DNA of 64,000 nucleotides. It comes from Cannabis sativa (lineage: Eukaryota > Streptophyta > Magnoliopsida > Rosales > Cannabaceae). A program made the translations under genes and the position numbers. Location: positions 11,488,001 through 11,552,000 of the forward strand of contig NC_083607.1 in assembly GCF_029168945.1 (NCBI RefSeq), in the 5' to 3' direction. Positions 1 to 10,600 of this stretch are shown here, piece after piece. The notes under the pieces were generated by a model. It had not been told where the DNA came from. It searched no databases and was given only the letters and a program-made list of their open reading frames with translations. Position 1 is the stretch's first letter; each line of letters begins with the position of its first letter.

Positions 1-737
1 TTTATATTAAATCATGAAGAAACATGTAGATAGAGTTACATACGTGGAAATACTGTTCCGATTTTTAATGTTCCACAACAGTTGCATTACAGTTGTATAA
101 ACATTTTGCTAACATTAATTTTGTTTGATTGAAATTTTCGTCTGATGCAACCTTCGGCAAACCACTCAGCAACTATCGTCTGATTGTGTAAGTGATATTG
201 TAAGAGGTATTTTGGTAATTAAAAGCACATAAAAAGTATAAATATTATCCACACCTTGTAAAAGTATTTTAATAAATAAAGTGTTAATTTATATTTTTGA
301 TGTAATAATTAGTATAATAAATTTAGTGCTTGTATAGTATTAGTATATATATTAATTCTAAAACAAATACAACTTTAACTCTGATGGTTATAGAATAAAA
401 AACATATAAATTATAATAATGACTTTTTTGTAATCATTATAATGAAATCAAATATTAAATAAACTTTGACAAAGTAATAATTATAACTCTAAGCAAAATA
501 CAACAGTTAGCAACAGCACACACCGCCCCTTACAACTCAGCCACGACCAACAAAACACCTACTTATTTTGTAATCTCATTAGATAGTCTCTCTCCTACTT
601 AGACAAGTTTATAACTCTGAGGTAATGAACCAAATTATGAATCTTAGAGAATCAAATCTCATCCATTATATGTATACAATATTTACTATATACAATTAAT
701 GTAGGTGATAATCTATATGTACATATACCCAACATGC
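1..737. other. AT-rich intergenic DNA, nothing recognised
   Basis: AT-rich sequence without a convincing open frame or RNA gene. It ends at the target duplication of the adjacent hAT-type element. I see no repeat structure that I can name. Confidence 0.6.
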
Positions 738-745
738 TTATTAAC

Positions 746-1489
746 TAGGAATGTCAATGGGTCGGCCCGACTATTTTATTTTAAGAATTTTAATATTAGC
801 TTATAATTTTATATCCATTTTAATTTTGTATTACTATCAAATAGAATACTATGTTTGGTATTGACATGTATTAATAGATATTCGGTTCTCAGGTTTTAGG
901 TCCTGTGGTTTGGGTCCGCGTCCGGGTTCTGGGTCCCGCGGTCTGGGTTCGGGTCCCGAGTTCTGGGTCCCACGGTCCGGGTTCGGGTCCCGCGGTTTGA
1001 GTTTGAGTTCGAGTCCGGGTCCAGGTCTGGGTTAGGGTCCCGGGTTTCAAGTCCCGGTCCAGGTCCGGGTCCCAGGTCCGGGTCTAGGTCCCGCGTCAGG
1101 GTCCGGGTCCGAGTTTGGGTCAGGGTCAGCGTCAGGGTTAGGGTCCGGGTCTGGGTCCCAGGTCCCGTGTTCGGGTCCGGGTCACGGCCCGAGTCTGAGT
1201 TAGGGTCCGAGTCACGGTCTAGGTCTGGGTCCTGGGTCCCGGTCCGGGTCTGGGTCCGAGTCTGGATTCGGGTCTGAGTCCAAGTCTCAAGGGATTCGAT
1301 TCTTGAATTAATTTTTTTTTAAATAAATTAAAATCGAGTCGGATCAGATCCGATCCAGAAAAAAATCAGGTGGGGCGAAGCGGATCTGATCCAAGATCCA
1401 ATAAGTATCTGAATGTTTTGGATCAGAGGTGATCCATCGGGTCGGAGCTTCAACCCGCTCCAACTAAATGGATCTTTTTGACATGCCTA
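746..1489. mobile_element. Non-autonomous hAT-type element carrying a GGGTCC-like array
   Basis: The ends are imperfect inverted repeats: TAGGAATGTCAA on the left and, read inward on the other strand, TAGGCATGTCAA on the right. A perfect 8-bp duplication, TTATTAAC, flanks the element (738-745 and 1490-1497). TAGGRATG-like ends with an 8-bp duplication are the hallmark of hAT transposons. The 744-bp element has no transposase frame, so it must have been moved in trans. About 400 bp of its interior is a G-rich hexamer array, described separately. GATCxGATCC-type words sit just inside the right end. Confidence 0.85.
885..1290 (+). repeat. Degenerate GGGTCC/GGGTCT/GGGTTC hexamer array
   Basis: Hexamer-like units (GGGTCC, GGGTCT, GGGTTC, GGGTCA and one-base variants, often joined by an extra C or G) run for about 400 bp inside the hAT-type element. 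The + strand has many GGG runs spaced by three bases or so, so quadruplex formation is possible. It is not the plant telomere repeat. A shorter array of the same flavour lies inside another TIR element near 22210-22300. Confidence 0.75.
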
Positions 1490-1776
1490 TTATTAACTTC
1501 ATCCCAAGACAAACTTATTCTTTTCTTATAAACTAGTGAACTAGAAAAATAAGTAGCGCAAGAAGAAAAACATGTCAGAGTACTAACCAATGAAGATTAA
1601 AAAAATAGAATAAGAAAGGCTGAAATAAATTATTCAATGAATTTATTTATTTATTTGTTTATTTATTTTTTGCATTTTTGCTCCCACTGATATGTCCAAG
1701 TCAAAAAAAAAAAAAAAAGTCAAAACATATCGAGGTACTTAGTATAAATTTCATGCAATGGACAAAAATAAATATT

Positions 1777-3524
1777 TTTTTTTTGATAAATCAGCAAGTT
1801 TATTATTGATCCACAAACTTTTACATTCTATTACAATGAGAGAGCATCTTTTAATAAAAAAAGATCTCAAAGCTAATTTTGTGCAACTTTTACAACTTTT
1901 GAAACCAATCTCTATCTTCTTGACCAAACTAATTCTACTCTATGCTTGACACTATTCTTAATTCTTTGTATAGTTACATCTTTGTTTTCTATGTGTTTGT
2001 TCCACAAATTATCATTTCTTACATACCAAATCGAGTATACCAAGTGGGCAATGGCAGCAGCCGATACCCTCTTTTTAAACTTGCTGATTTTGCTTTTGTG
2101 AATCCATTTGAGGAGCTGATATAGATCATAAGCTTGTGTTCTCCATGACAACCACTCTTTGATTTTCTCCACACAATATCGTGCATAAGAACATCTGAAT
2201 AGCAGGTGTTCGATTGACTCATCATGCTGCAGACAGAGATTACAAACAGCATCTGAAGTAATTTGGAATTTCTGAAGCCGATCTTTAGTCTTGAGCCTAT
2301 TTTGTATAGCTAGCCACAATAAAAAATTGTGTTTTGGGATATTGAAGCTCCCCCAAACTTCATCACACTAATGGACCCTGTTTTGAATTGGACAAAGCAA
2401 GTTATAGCTTTCAGAGATACGGTACCTGCTTTGTGTGAACTGTTGTGTAGCAGTAAGAGTTTTGACTGTATTTGGCTGCCACGATTTGCTTCCAATACCA
2501 ACTTCCATGACTCAGAACTTGGTATCCCTCCATTCTTCTTCTTTGAGGTATGTATCAATTTAACCCAGAGGTTGTCTTCTTTGTTTGCTAATGCCCATAC
2601 GTATTTAAAGAGAGCTGCTGAGTTCCAATCTGATAGCTTCTTAAAACCCGATCCTCCTTCTGATTTTGATTGACAAACATTATTCCAAGCTATTAAACCA
2701 GCCCCTTGCATCATGTGTTGCCCTTTCCAAAGGAATGCTCTGCATATAGCTTCAATCTCATGCACAACCTGTTTTGGTAACTTGAGTATCTGACACCAGT
2801 ATGCATAGATTGTTGAAAGAACATAGTTTATGAGGACTGCTCTACTAGCAAAAGAAATATTCCTAGTGCTCCAAGATCGAATTCTAGTTGTCATTTTTTC
2901 TATTAAGACCGAACACTCCTGTTTTTATATTTTCTTAGCACAAATAGGGACACCAAGGTATCTAAAAGGAGTGAACTGCCTTGAAAAACCCGATACATCC
3001 AGCACTCGGCATACCTCATGTTCATCCATGTTGCTACAAAAAATTACAGATTTGGAATTGTTTGGCTACAAACCTAAAGTAGCCGAGAAGAGCTTCAAGC
3101 CTTGAAGCATAAGAACAACGCTTCTATAATCCCCTCTGCAAAAAAGCAATACATCATCTACAAAGCTCAGGTGATTGAGTTTTAGATCTTCACATCTTTC
3201 ATGGAAAGTAAAACCCTCCTTGCTGCCAACTTTCTTCACAATTCTTGTCAAATACTCCATACCAATGACAAAGAGAAGAGGGGATAAGGGATCTCCCTGA
3301 CGTGATCCCCTCTTTGATTCAAAGAATCCATGGAGAGATCCATTGAAAAAAAGAGAGAATTTTGGGGTTCTGACACAATTCATTACAAGCGTAATAAATT
3401 GTTCAGGAAAGAGCAGGCCCCTTAGAACCTCTTCTAGGAAGTCCCATTCAATAGTATCATAGGCTTTTTGCAAGTCAAGCTTGATCATGCAATTAGCCTT
3501 AGTTGATTTCCTCCCATAGTGCTT
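1777..3524 (-). mobile_element. 5'-truncated LINE (L1-type) insertion
   Basis: A reverse-transcriptase fragment on the minus strand ends at an A-rich tail (the T-run near 1777-1784). A 16-bp target duplication with one mismatch brackets it: GACAAAAATAAATATT at 1761-1776 and GACAAAAACAAATATT at 3525-3540. Variable-length duplication, A-tail and 5' truncation within the RT domain are classic for target-primed reverse transcription. The first part of ORF2 (endonuclease) and all of ORF1 are missing, so the copy is dead. Confidence 0.85.
1912..3500 (-). pseudogene. LINE ORF2 remnant: reverse transcriptase plus zf-RVT tail
   Basis: Three consecutive minus-strand frames make up one broken ORF2. The piece at 3066-3488 starts with [13 protein letters not shown] and includes [13 protein letters not shown] and the catalytic box FVDDVLLF, all RT signatures of plant L1 elements. 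The piece at 2310-2894 matches the thumb/connection region. The piece at 1912-2319 has the zf-RVT pattern (C-x2-C with a downstream H and C, around CNLCLQHDESIEHLLFRC). Stops and frameshifts separate the pieces. Confidence 0.85.
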
Positions 3525-3540
3525 GACAAAAACAAATATT

Positions 3541-4329
3541 ATAGTAGAAAAGAATATTATAGGAAATTTAGTTCTGATACATAAGAATTAACCTTTGTAA
3601 TTCCAATTTCAAGATCACACTTAAAGAAACAAAAGTTAAATCAAAACAAACAGATCAAGAACAAAAAACCAGCAAACACATTTAACTAGAAAAATATAAC
3701 ATAAATGAATCTAAATGGCTATCAGACACACTAATACAAGAGATTTATATTGGTCCCGATCCTAAGTTCAATGTGAACTTGGTCATACTCCAATTTTAAA
3801 GCATTGCCACCAATCTTTATTAATAATGAGAACTAGAGATATCAATCTCAAGAGCTACAAGGAAATAATTACAGCAAGTCATCCATAGTGTAATCCCTTA
3901 ATACCCATTAACTTACTAACCCAAGCCAACATAATCAACAATGTTTCTCTATACAATTTCCTAATCCCAACTCTCTCTCTCTCTCTCTCTCTCTAGATCT
4001 CTCTCTCTCTCTCTCAAATATCTCTCTCCATTTCTCACTCTAAATTCTCTCTCTATTGTATTATGCCTCTCTACTTCTTGCCCGTTTTCTTGTGTTTTTT
4101 CTCTTTTATAATGATTCTCTCTTTGAAATGAGAGGAGTAGTTCTCTTTATATAGGCCTAGGGACTCAATATACTTGCTGTCATAATTTGACAGTTAAGTT
4201 AGTTAGTCTAACCGAATGATTTTTTGGGGTTTAAGGAATAATACCAGAAATTCTACCTTATTTCATCAAGCCCCAACAAGCAAAGCATATATGTCCAATG
4301 GAGGTGGTAATGCTTTCATGTGTAACTAC
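3541..4329. other. Non-coding stretch, possible LTR of the adjacent Copia remnant
   Basis: It lies directly downstream of the minus-strand Copia RNase H remnant, where a 3' LTR would be. It holds a CT microsatellite and promoter-like T/A-rich text. I could not find a second copy in the window, so the LTR reading is inference. Confidence 0.3.
3970..4014 (+). repeat. (CT)n microsatellite
   Basis: Two runs of CT dinucleotides interrupted by AGAT. Continuing CT-rich text follows to about 4060. Confidence 0.9.
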
Positions 4330-5465
4330 TTAGTAACTAAGGTTGAGTAAGTCCAAGCAATGCTTGAGCTTACTAACAGGTAACACCTTAGTGCCAATAT
4401 CACCAGGGTTCTCTTCTGACATCACTTTCTCCAACTTGATTACTTCTTCTTCTATCTTCTCTCTTATCCAAAACAACTGAATATCAATGTGTTTTGTCTT
4501 CTTGTGATAAACTAGATTCTTACACAAATGAATCAAGGGTTGTTTGTTAGACTATACCTTTGCCTTTCAAACTAGAAGATTCAACTCCTTCAGAATTCCT
4601 TGTAGTCATATTGCTTCTTTGAATGCCTTTGTGGTCGCCATGAATTCTGCCTCTGTAGTTGAAAGTGCTACTACGGATTGGAGCTGTGATTTCTAACTAA
4701 TACAATCTCTATTAGTTTGAAACACATAAGAGGTAGTAGACCTTCTAGTATCATTTTTTGATGCATAATCAGCATCCACATATCCTTTCAATGTTACTTT
4801 TTTGAAACTCTCTTGTAAGTCAATCCAATATGTGATGTCCCTCTCAAATATCTCAGTAGCCAGTTGAGTGCTCTCTAATGGTTTATCTTAGGATTTGACA
4901 TGAACCTACTCAATATGCTTAAAGCATGAGCAATGTCAGGTCTTATGCTAACCATGACATACATAAGACACCCCAAAGCCATTGAATATGGAATTTTTTC
5001 CATCTCTTCTTTCTCTTTTACTATCATAGGGCTTTCTTCCTTGGTTAATACAAACTGTCCTCCAAGAGGTACTGAAGTGCTCTTAGATTCTTGCATCTTG
5101 AACTTTGTTAGGATCTTCTCAATGTAGATCTTTTGCTTTAAATGCATGACTCCATCACTCTTGGATCTATGAACTTCTAAACCAAGTATCTTCTTTACTT
5201 GTCCTAATTGTTTCATGTTAAATTCTGCCTTGAGTTTATTTTTAACTCCTTTGATTACTGTCTTGTCTTTGCCCATTATTAACATATCATCTACATAGAG
5301 TAGAAGATACACAACTGTTGACTCTTCTAGGTGCTTGAAATACAAACCGTGATCAAACTTGGACCTTGTGAAACCAATCTCCTGAACATTATTGTCGAAT
5401 CTTTTGTTCCATTGTCGTGGTGATTGCTTAAGGCTGTATAGGGACTTTTCCAAATTACAAACCAT
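4330..5465 (-). pseudogene. Copia pol remnant: RT and RNase H
   Basis: The frame at 4875-5465 reads as the C-terminal part of a Copia reverse transcriptase, with SLYSLKQSPRQW and the catalytic YVDDMLI box, running on into the RT/RNase H connection. Between 4540 and 4870 the minus strand retains RNase H text (a TEAEF-like box) in broken frames. 4330-4536 holds the end of RNase H (KTKHIDIQLFWIREKIEE). Protease, integrase and gag are absent. A related piece lies at 54101-54480. Confidence 0.85.
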
Positions 5466-6300
5466 CTCTTTTAAGTAAATGACTCCTTATAAAAAAAAAA
5501 GATGGAGTAGTTTAGCCATTTTTTTTAGTGAAAAATACATTCAACCTATTTCACTTTTTACTTTCTAAATATTTAAATAAAAAAAAACTAAATAATTAAG
5601 TGTAATAATTTTAAAATTAAAGTTATAAGTATAATAGAATTTTAATTATGAAATTATATGTTTATAATTTTAAAAGAATTTTGCTGTAAAAACTTAATAA
5701 TTTAAGGACAAAAAAAATTACTAAAAATCTTTATTTAATAATAAATTATGAAAAATTCATTTAATTATAATTAATTTAATTTTAAAATATAATTAATCTT
5801 TATTAAAATTTTATAAGGAAATAAATTATTAGGTGATGACTACTAGGTTATAAGTTAATTATTATTTTTTTTATTTAATTTCCAAATTAATTACATGATA
5901 ATCTAATGTCTAAAAAAAATGTAACAATGATGGTTACATACTTAATGTAACTATTGAAACCTTCTCCTATGACAATATTCAAAATGATGATTACATATTT
6001 AATTTAATGTAACTATTGAAACCTTCTCTTACGACAATATTCAATTCTTATTTATAAAGAGAAGTATCTTTCAAACTTTTTAAGACCTAAACTCTAACAT
6101 TTATCTGTCTTAAATATGATTTTATTACATTTCATTACATTAATCAAAATCCAGATAAACAAATATGTTTGAATGAAATAAATGGAGGTGGACTTTTGTA
6201 GATATTGTACAGTAGTTTTCTGAAATTGTCAGACGACTTGCATGGACATGGACTGGAGTGGGTCCCCTTCCACCAAGTTGATCAGCTCAGCCATTTGTTA
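5466..6300. other. Upstream AT-rich DNA of the receptor kinase gene
   Basis: Very AT-rich sequence between the Copia remnant and the start of the kinase gene. It contains one short tandem duplication (listed separately). No coding region is visible. Confidence 0.5.
5926..6044 (+). repeat. Tandem duplication of about 60 bp upstream of the kinase gene
   Basis: Two adjacent near-identical copies begin AATGATGGTTACATA and AATGATGATTACATA, and each ends in GACAATATTCAA. They differ by a few substitutions and a 5-bp insertion (TTTAA). They lie about 500-600 bp upstream of the kinase start codon, so they may sit in the promoter. Confidence 0.8.
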
Positions 6301-6301
6301 G

Positions 6302-6308
6302 TATAAAA
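6302..6308 (+). promoter_or_regulatory. Candidate TATA box of the receptor kinase gene
   Basis: TATAAAA lies 243 bp upstream of the start codon, in an otherwise suitable AT-rich context. A second AT-rich candidate lies near 6466-6478. Which is used cannot be told from sequence. Confidence 0.35.
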
Positions 6309-6550
6309 ATGAAAGTGAAATTGTACTTAATTTCATCACAGTACACTATTCACTTCTATTTTGTCTGCTTTTTCTAAGTTTTGAATTTTAATTGGTAGAC
6401 CTTGTCAAAACTGAAAATAGTGTCATTTTAAGTTGGGAAATGCATTTTCATACAAAAGCATTGTCATATATAATAAAAACTGATATCAGTCCTATATATT
6501 CTACTCTGAAATAAAAAGTTCAGAAAGAAAGAAAAGAAACTCAAAACATC

Positions 6551-6659
6551 ATGCTTGGTTTCTCCATCTCGCGGTGGTATCTACTTTGGTGCCTCTTTTG
6601 CTGGACTATAACTTGTTTTGGAGTATTACCACAAAGTTTGCCATTGCACCCCGATGAAG
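6551..6659 (+). CDS. Kinase gene exon 1: signal peptide
   Basis: It encodes 36 residues beginning [18 protein letters not shown], a positively charged then hydrophobic signal peptide, followed by LPLHPDE. The donor is G|GTACAT, leaving phase 1. The first base of the next codon plus TA from exon 2 gives Val, producing the expected family junction DE-V. The only in-frame Met in this context is at 6551. Confidence 0.85.
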
Positions 6660-7588
6660 GTACATATAAATATATAATTAATGTTTATTACAGCTTTTCT
6701 GTTTTTTTAGATGATATATTTTCATTTAAATTAGCGCTATTAATGACTTATGACCCTAAGATGTTGCCCCTTCTTTATAATTTTTCTTACTATTGCGAAC
6801 GGTACTTAATATTTCTAAATGTCTCATTGAGATTGATTTACTATACTTTTAAAAAGTTATTATATGAAATTATAAGATACGCGATACTTAATTATACTAA
6901 TAATAATATTAATACATTATAAAGTACTAGACACCACTAATATTTTTTTAATATTTCTTAATATAACAATTACTTAATTGTAGTCTTTCAGGTAGATTCT
7001 ATTTTATTGCATGTCAAAATGACATGTGTCAAATATTTCTTATTAGTTCACAAATTGATATTTTCAAAAATTATTTTAATTCACATAAAAATATGTTTAA
7101 ATTAGATATATATTGGCTAAAATATATTATTGGTGTCTACAATTCTCATGTCATACTGTTATTAGTGTAATTAAGTATCGAGTCTTATATAACTTAAGAA
7201 AATAATTTTTACAAAATATCACTAACCAATCGTGGAGCGTCACCTATAGAAAGTATTGGACACCACTAATGTCAAATACAATTCTTTATATTAATATAAA
7301 GTTATAAAATATATAAAATCAAATAAATAAAAATAACTAAAAGCCACTTTTCTCTCTCTACCCACGTGTTTCAACTTCCTTCTTCTTTTTTTCTTCTATT
7401 CCAGATTTGAAGCCTCTTCCATCTTCATCTTATCTTTCTTTTTCTTACTTTTTCTTAGATCTTAACCATTCCAGATATTACCAATGAGCTCCCACATATG
7501 TTTTCATCCCAATCTTGATCCGAAACAGAACACATATAGGGGATCGAGAATGAGATCTAAAAGGGATTTGATTATTTTGGTGTGATTG

Positions 7589-7630
<42 letters not shown>

Positions 7631-10600
7631 TTGGCATGGTTGTGAGTAGTGCTGTAAGTTCGTGCATACTGTGTTGGCCCGATTTGTATTTATTTGTGTT
7701 TTTCGAAAAATGAGTCATGTTGTTCAGTGTCATAGAAAAATATGAGTTGTGCCGTGTCATGTAAACATTTTTAAAGGGTAAGCCCGATATTTTTATGCCG
7801 TGCTGGATTCATGTCGTGCTTTGCTCGTACCATCCAGTAATTTTTAAATAGGTCAGCCCATTTTCATATCCACTTAAATTCATATTTTACTTTTTCATAT
7901 ATATATATATAAATTATTAAATTATATGTATATTTTAAAATTTTAGTAATATTTATATAATTTTTTAGCAATATTTTACAGATAATCATATAAAAAAAAT
8001 TATTAACATCATTAAAATTTGAATATTTACTTATAAATACTCAAATTTTTATATCACACCCTATAAATAAATTAATATATAATCTAAGTTTTTCATGTTT
8101 TAATAATTTTAGTTATAAAATTGTAATATTTAGTATTGTATGTAAGTTTTATTATTATTTGATCAACTTATTTATAATTAATAAATTTATATCTTATTAT
8201 TATTGTTAATAAATTATAACATTTTTTAATATAGTGTGCTGTATTTTTCAAATTTGTCGTGTGTCGTGCTTTTTGGGCTAGTTTATTTGTGCTTACGTGT
8301 CGTGCCTTTCGTACTTTTTGTGTCGTGTCGTGTTTAAGAACATATTTTTCGTTCCATGTTGTGCCAATTTATAGCATCGTATATAGTGCCCAAGCTCATA
8401 TTTTTTATGTCTACATGCTTGTACCAATTTCGTGTCATGTCAAAAAACTCAACCCGTACTTACAATACTAGTTGTGAGATTAAAATTTTATATGCAGTAT
8501 TGTAACTTTTTGCTCTCTCGTTTGTTAAAATGAGTTTTCCATCCATACCTTGTAATGATACAAGATTTTTTGTTTCAAAAAATCAATATATAAATTAGCT
8601 AGGAAAATTCCTAAGATGTTTTATTTGCAACTATTGCGATATCCAATTGTTTTTCAATATTTTTTTTAAGATACTAAAAATAATTATTTAATTTCTTAAA
8701 CTTCTATTTGGATAAAAGTTGAAAAATTGAATTTTTGCAAATATCAATAATTATGACAGAAATAAAATAAATATATGACTGTAATAGTCTGCAGTAGCAG
8801 AATGATATTCTATTACTGCAGAAAACAGTTTTGCAGAATCAAACCAGAACAAGCAGAATATTAAAAATAATTGCAAAAAATAAAATCACTTGACACAAAA
8901 GATTTGTACGTGGTATCAGTGTTCTTTCGAACACTCCTAGTCCACGGGGCAACGCCCAGAGAAAGAAATTAATTAATAAAGTATCAACAATAATTGACTT
9001 AAACAAGTTTAGACTCCCTCTAAATCTTTGTCGCAATCCTTTGTAATGCACTTTATGAATCTGATTTCAGAACCACCTTCAAACAGCGAACTCTCTTCGT
9101 CTTTGAAGTGGGAGTGCTTACTTCTCCCGAAGTAAGGCTTGCACAAGTCTTCTCCCGAAGACCTTTCTCTTGTTCAATCAAGATGTTCTAACCAACCCTA
9201 AGACCAGTATAAAATAAATAGCTCCTCCAAGTGTCTAGATTCTAGATGGGCCTTACAAATCAAAATGAATATAAGCTAGCGTTTCACTAGAAGTGTGTAT
9301 ACTTATGTTGAACTTTTTTATGTTTTTATGTAGCTTTTAGCAAATACACATTTCTCACCAAAAAAAGTTGACCACTAGCTTTCTTTCAAAACTCCTTGAT
9401 TTTCTAGCTCATACATTCTCCTTTCACTGATATGACCACAACTTTGGTGCTATGAGCTTGCCTAATCTTGAGCCTTTGTACAGTTTAAACCTGATGTTAC
9501 AACATTTGATATTGTAGAGATTCAACACAAGTGATTGATAGCAAGTATAGTATAAGTCATTTCGAAATTCACCCTTCATGATAACTAGGGACCCTTTCAT
9601 GAGTTTTAAACAAGCTATCATCAATCTTACCTGTAAAACCATTAGTAGTTAGTGTACCAATAGAAAGTAAATTTCTTTCTAGTTCAGGAATGTACTTTCC
9701 ATTGGTGAGTGAACTCTAAATGTTGCCATGTATTTTAATGATTACAGACCCAGTTCCTTGAACTTTATAAGCCTTTTTTTCACCAAGCAATATAGTTACA
9801 CACGTCTTTTCTTCAAATTGACTGAATAGGTTCTTATCAGAATGCATATGAAATGTGCACCCTGAGTGCAAGATCCATTCTTGACTTGTTTGATCTACAC
9901 TATATGCAATTAAAACATCAGTAGATTCATAACCATCAGAGATAATGCTGGATTCACCTCTCTCCTTTGTCATTCTTATCCTTATTCTTTTCCCTATTCT
10001 GTTTGTGCATCAGAAAATAACATCCATCCTTGTTAGTGTTATCTCTTTTATAGTAATTGCATAATTTACCATTCTTAGACCTTGATTTTGATCTATTTCC
10101 TCCATGGCCTCGATTCCCGTTCCCATTTTGATTGTCATAATGTACTTTGTTCTTGTTGTTGGAGCTCTCATGGCCTGTTGAACATATTTTATCAGTTCTT
10201 CCTCTGTATATTTCTTTTGAGTCTCTTTTGAATTTAGTGTTGCCTTAATTTCTGACATAGTCAAAATTTCTTTGTCATATAGCATTGTATCAAAAAAGTG
10301 CTCATAGGATTTAGCCAAAGAGTTGAGTAAAATAATTTCTTGGTCTTCTTCTTCAATCACAACAGCAATGTTCTTCAATTTTAGGATGACTTTATTGAAT
10401 TCATCCATGTGCTTTCTGGGTTCCTTATTTTCTTCTATTCTAAGAGTATGCAATCTCTTCTTCAAGTACAGATTGTTTTCCAAGGTCTTCTTGAAGTAGA
10501 TTGATCTCAGTTCCTGCCATAATGCACTAGCAATTTCTTCATCTACAGCTTGTCAAAGCACTTCATCCTTAAGACTCAATAATATGGCAATGTGAGAGCC

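Noticed and set aside
885..1290. GGGTCC-like array as interstitial telomere repeat
   Set aside because: Plant telomeres are TTTAGGG (CCCTAAA). The units here lack the TTTA part and vary too much. It lies inside an hAT-type element.
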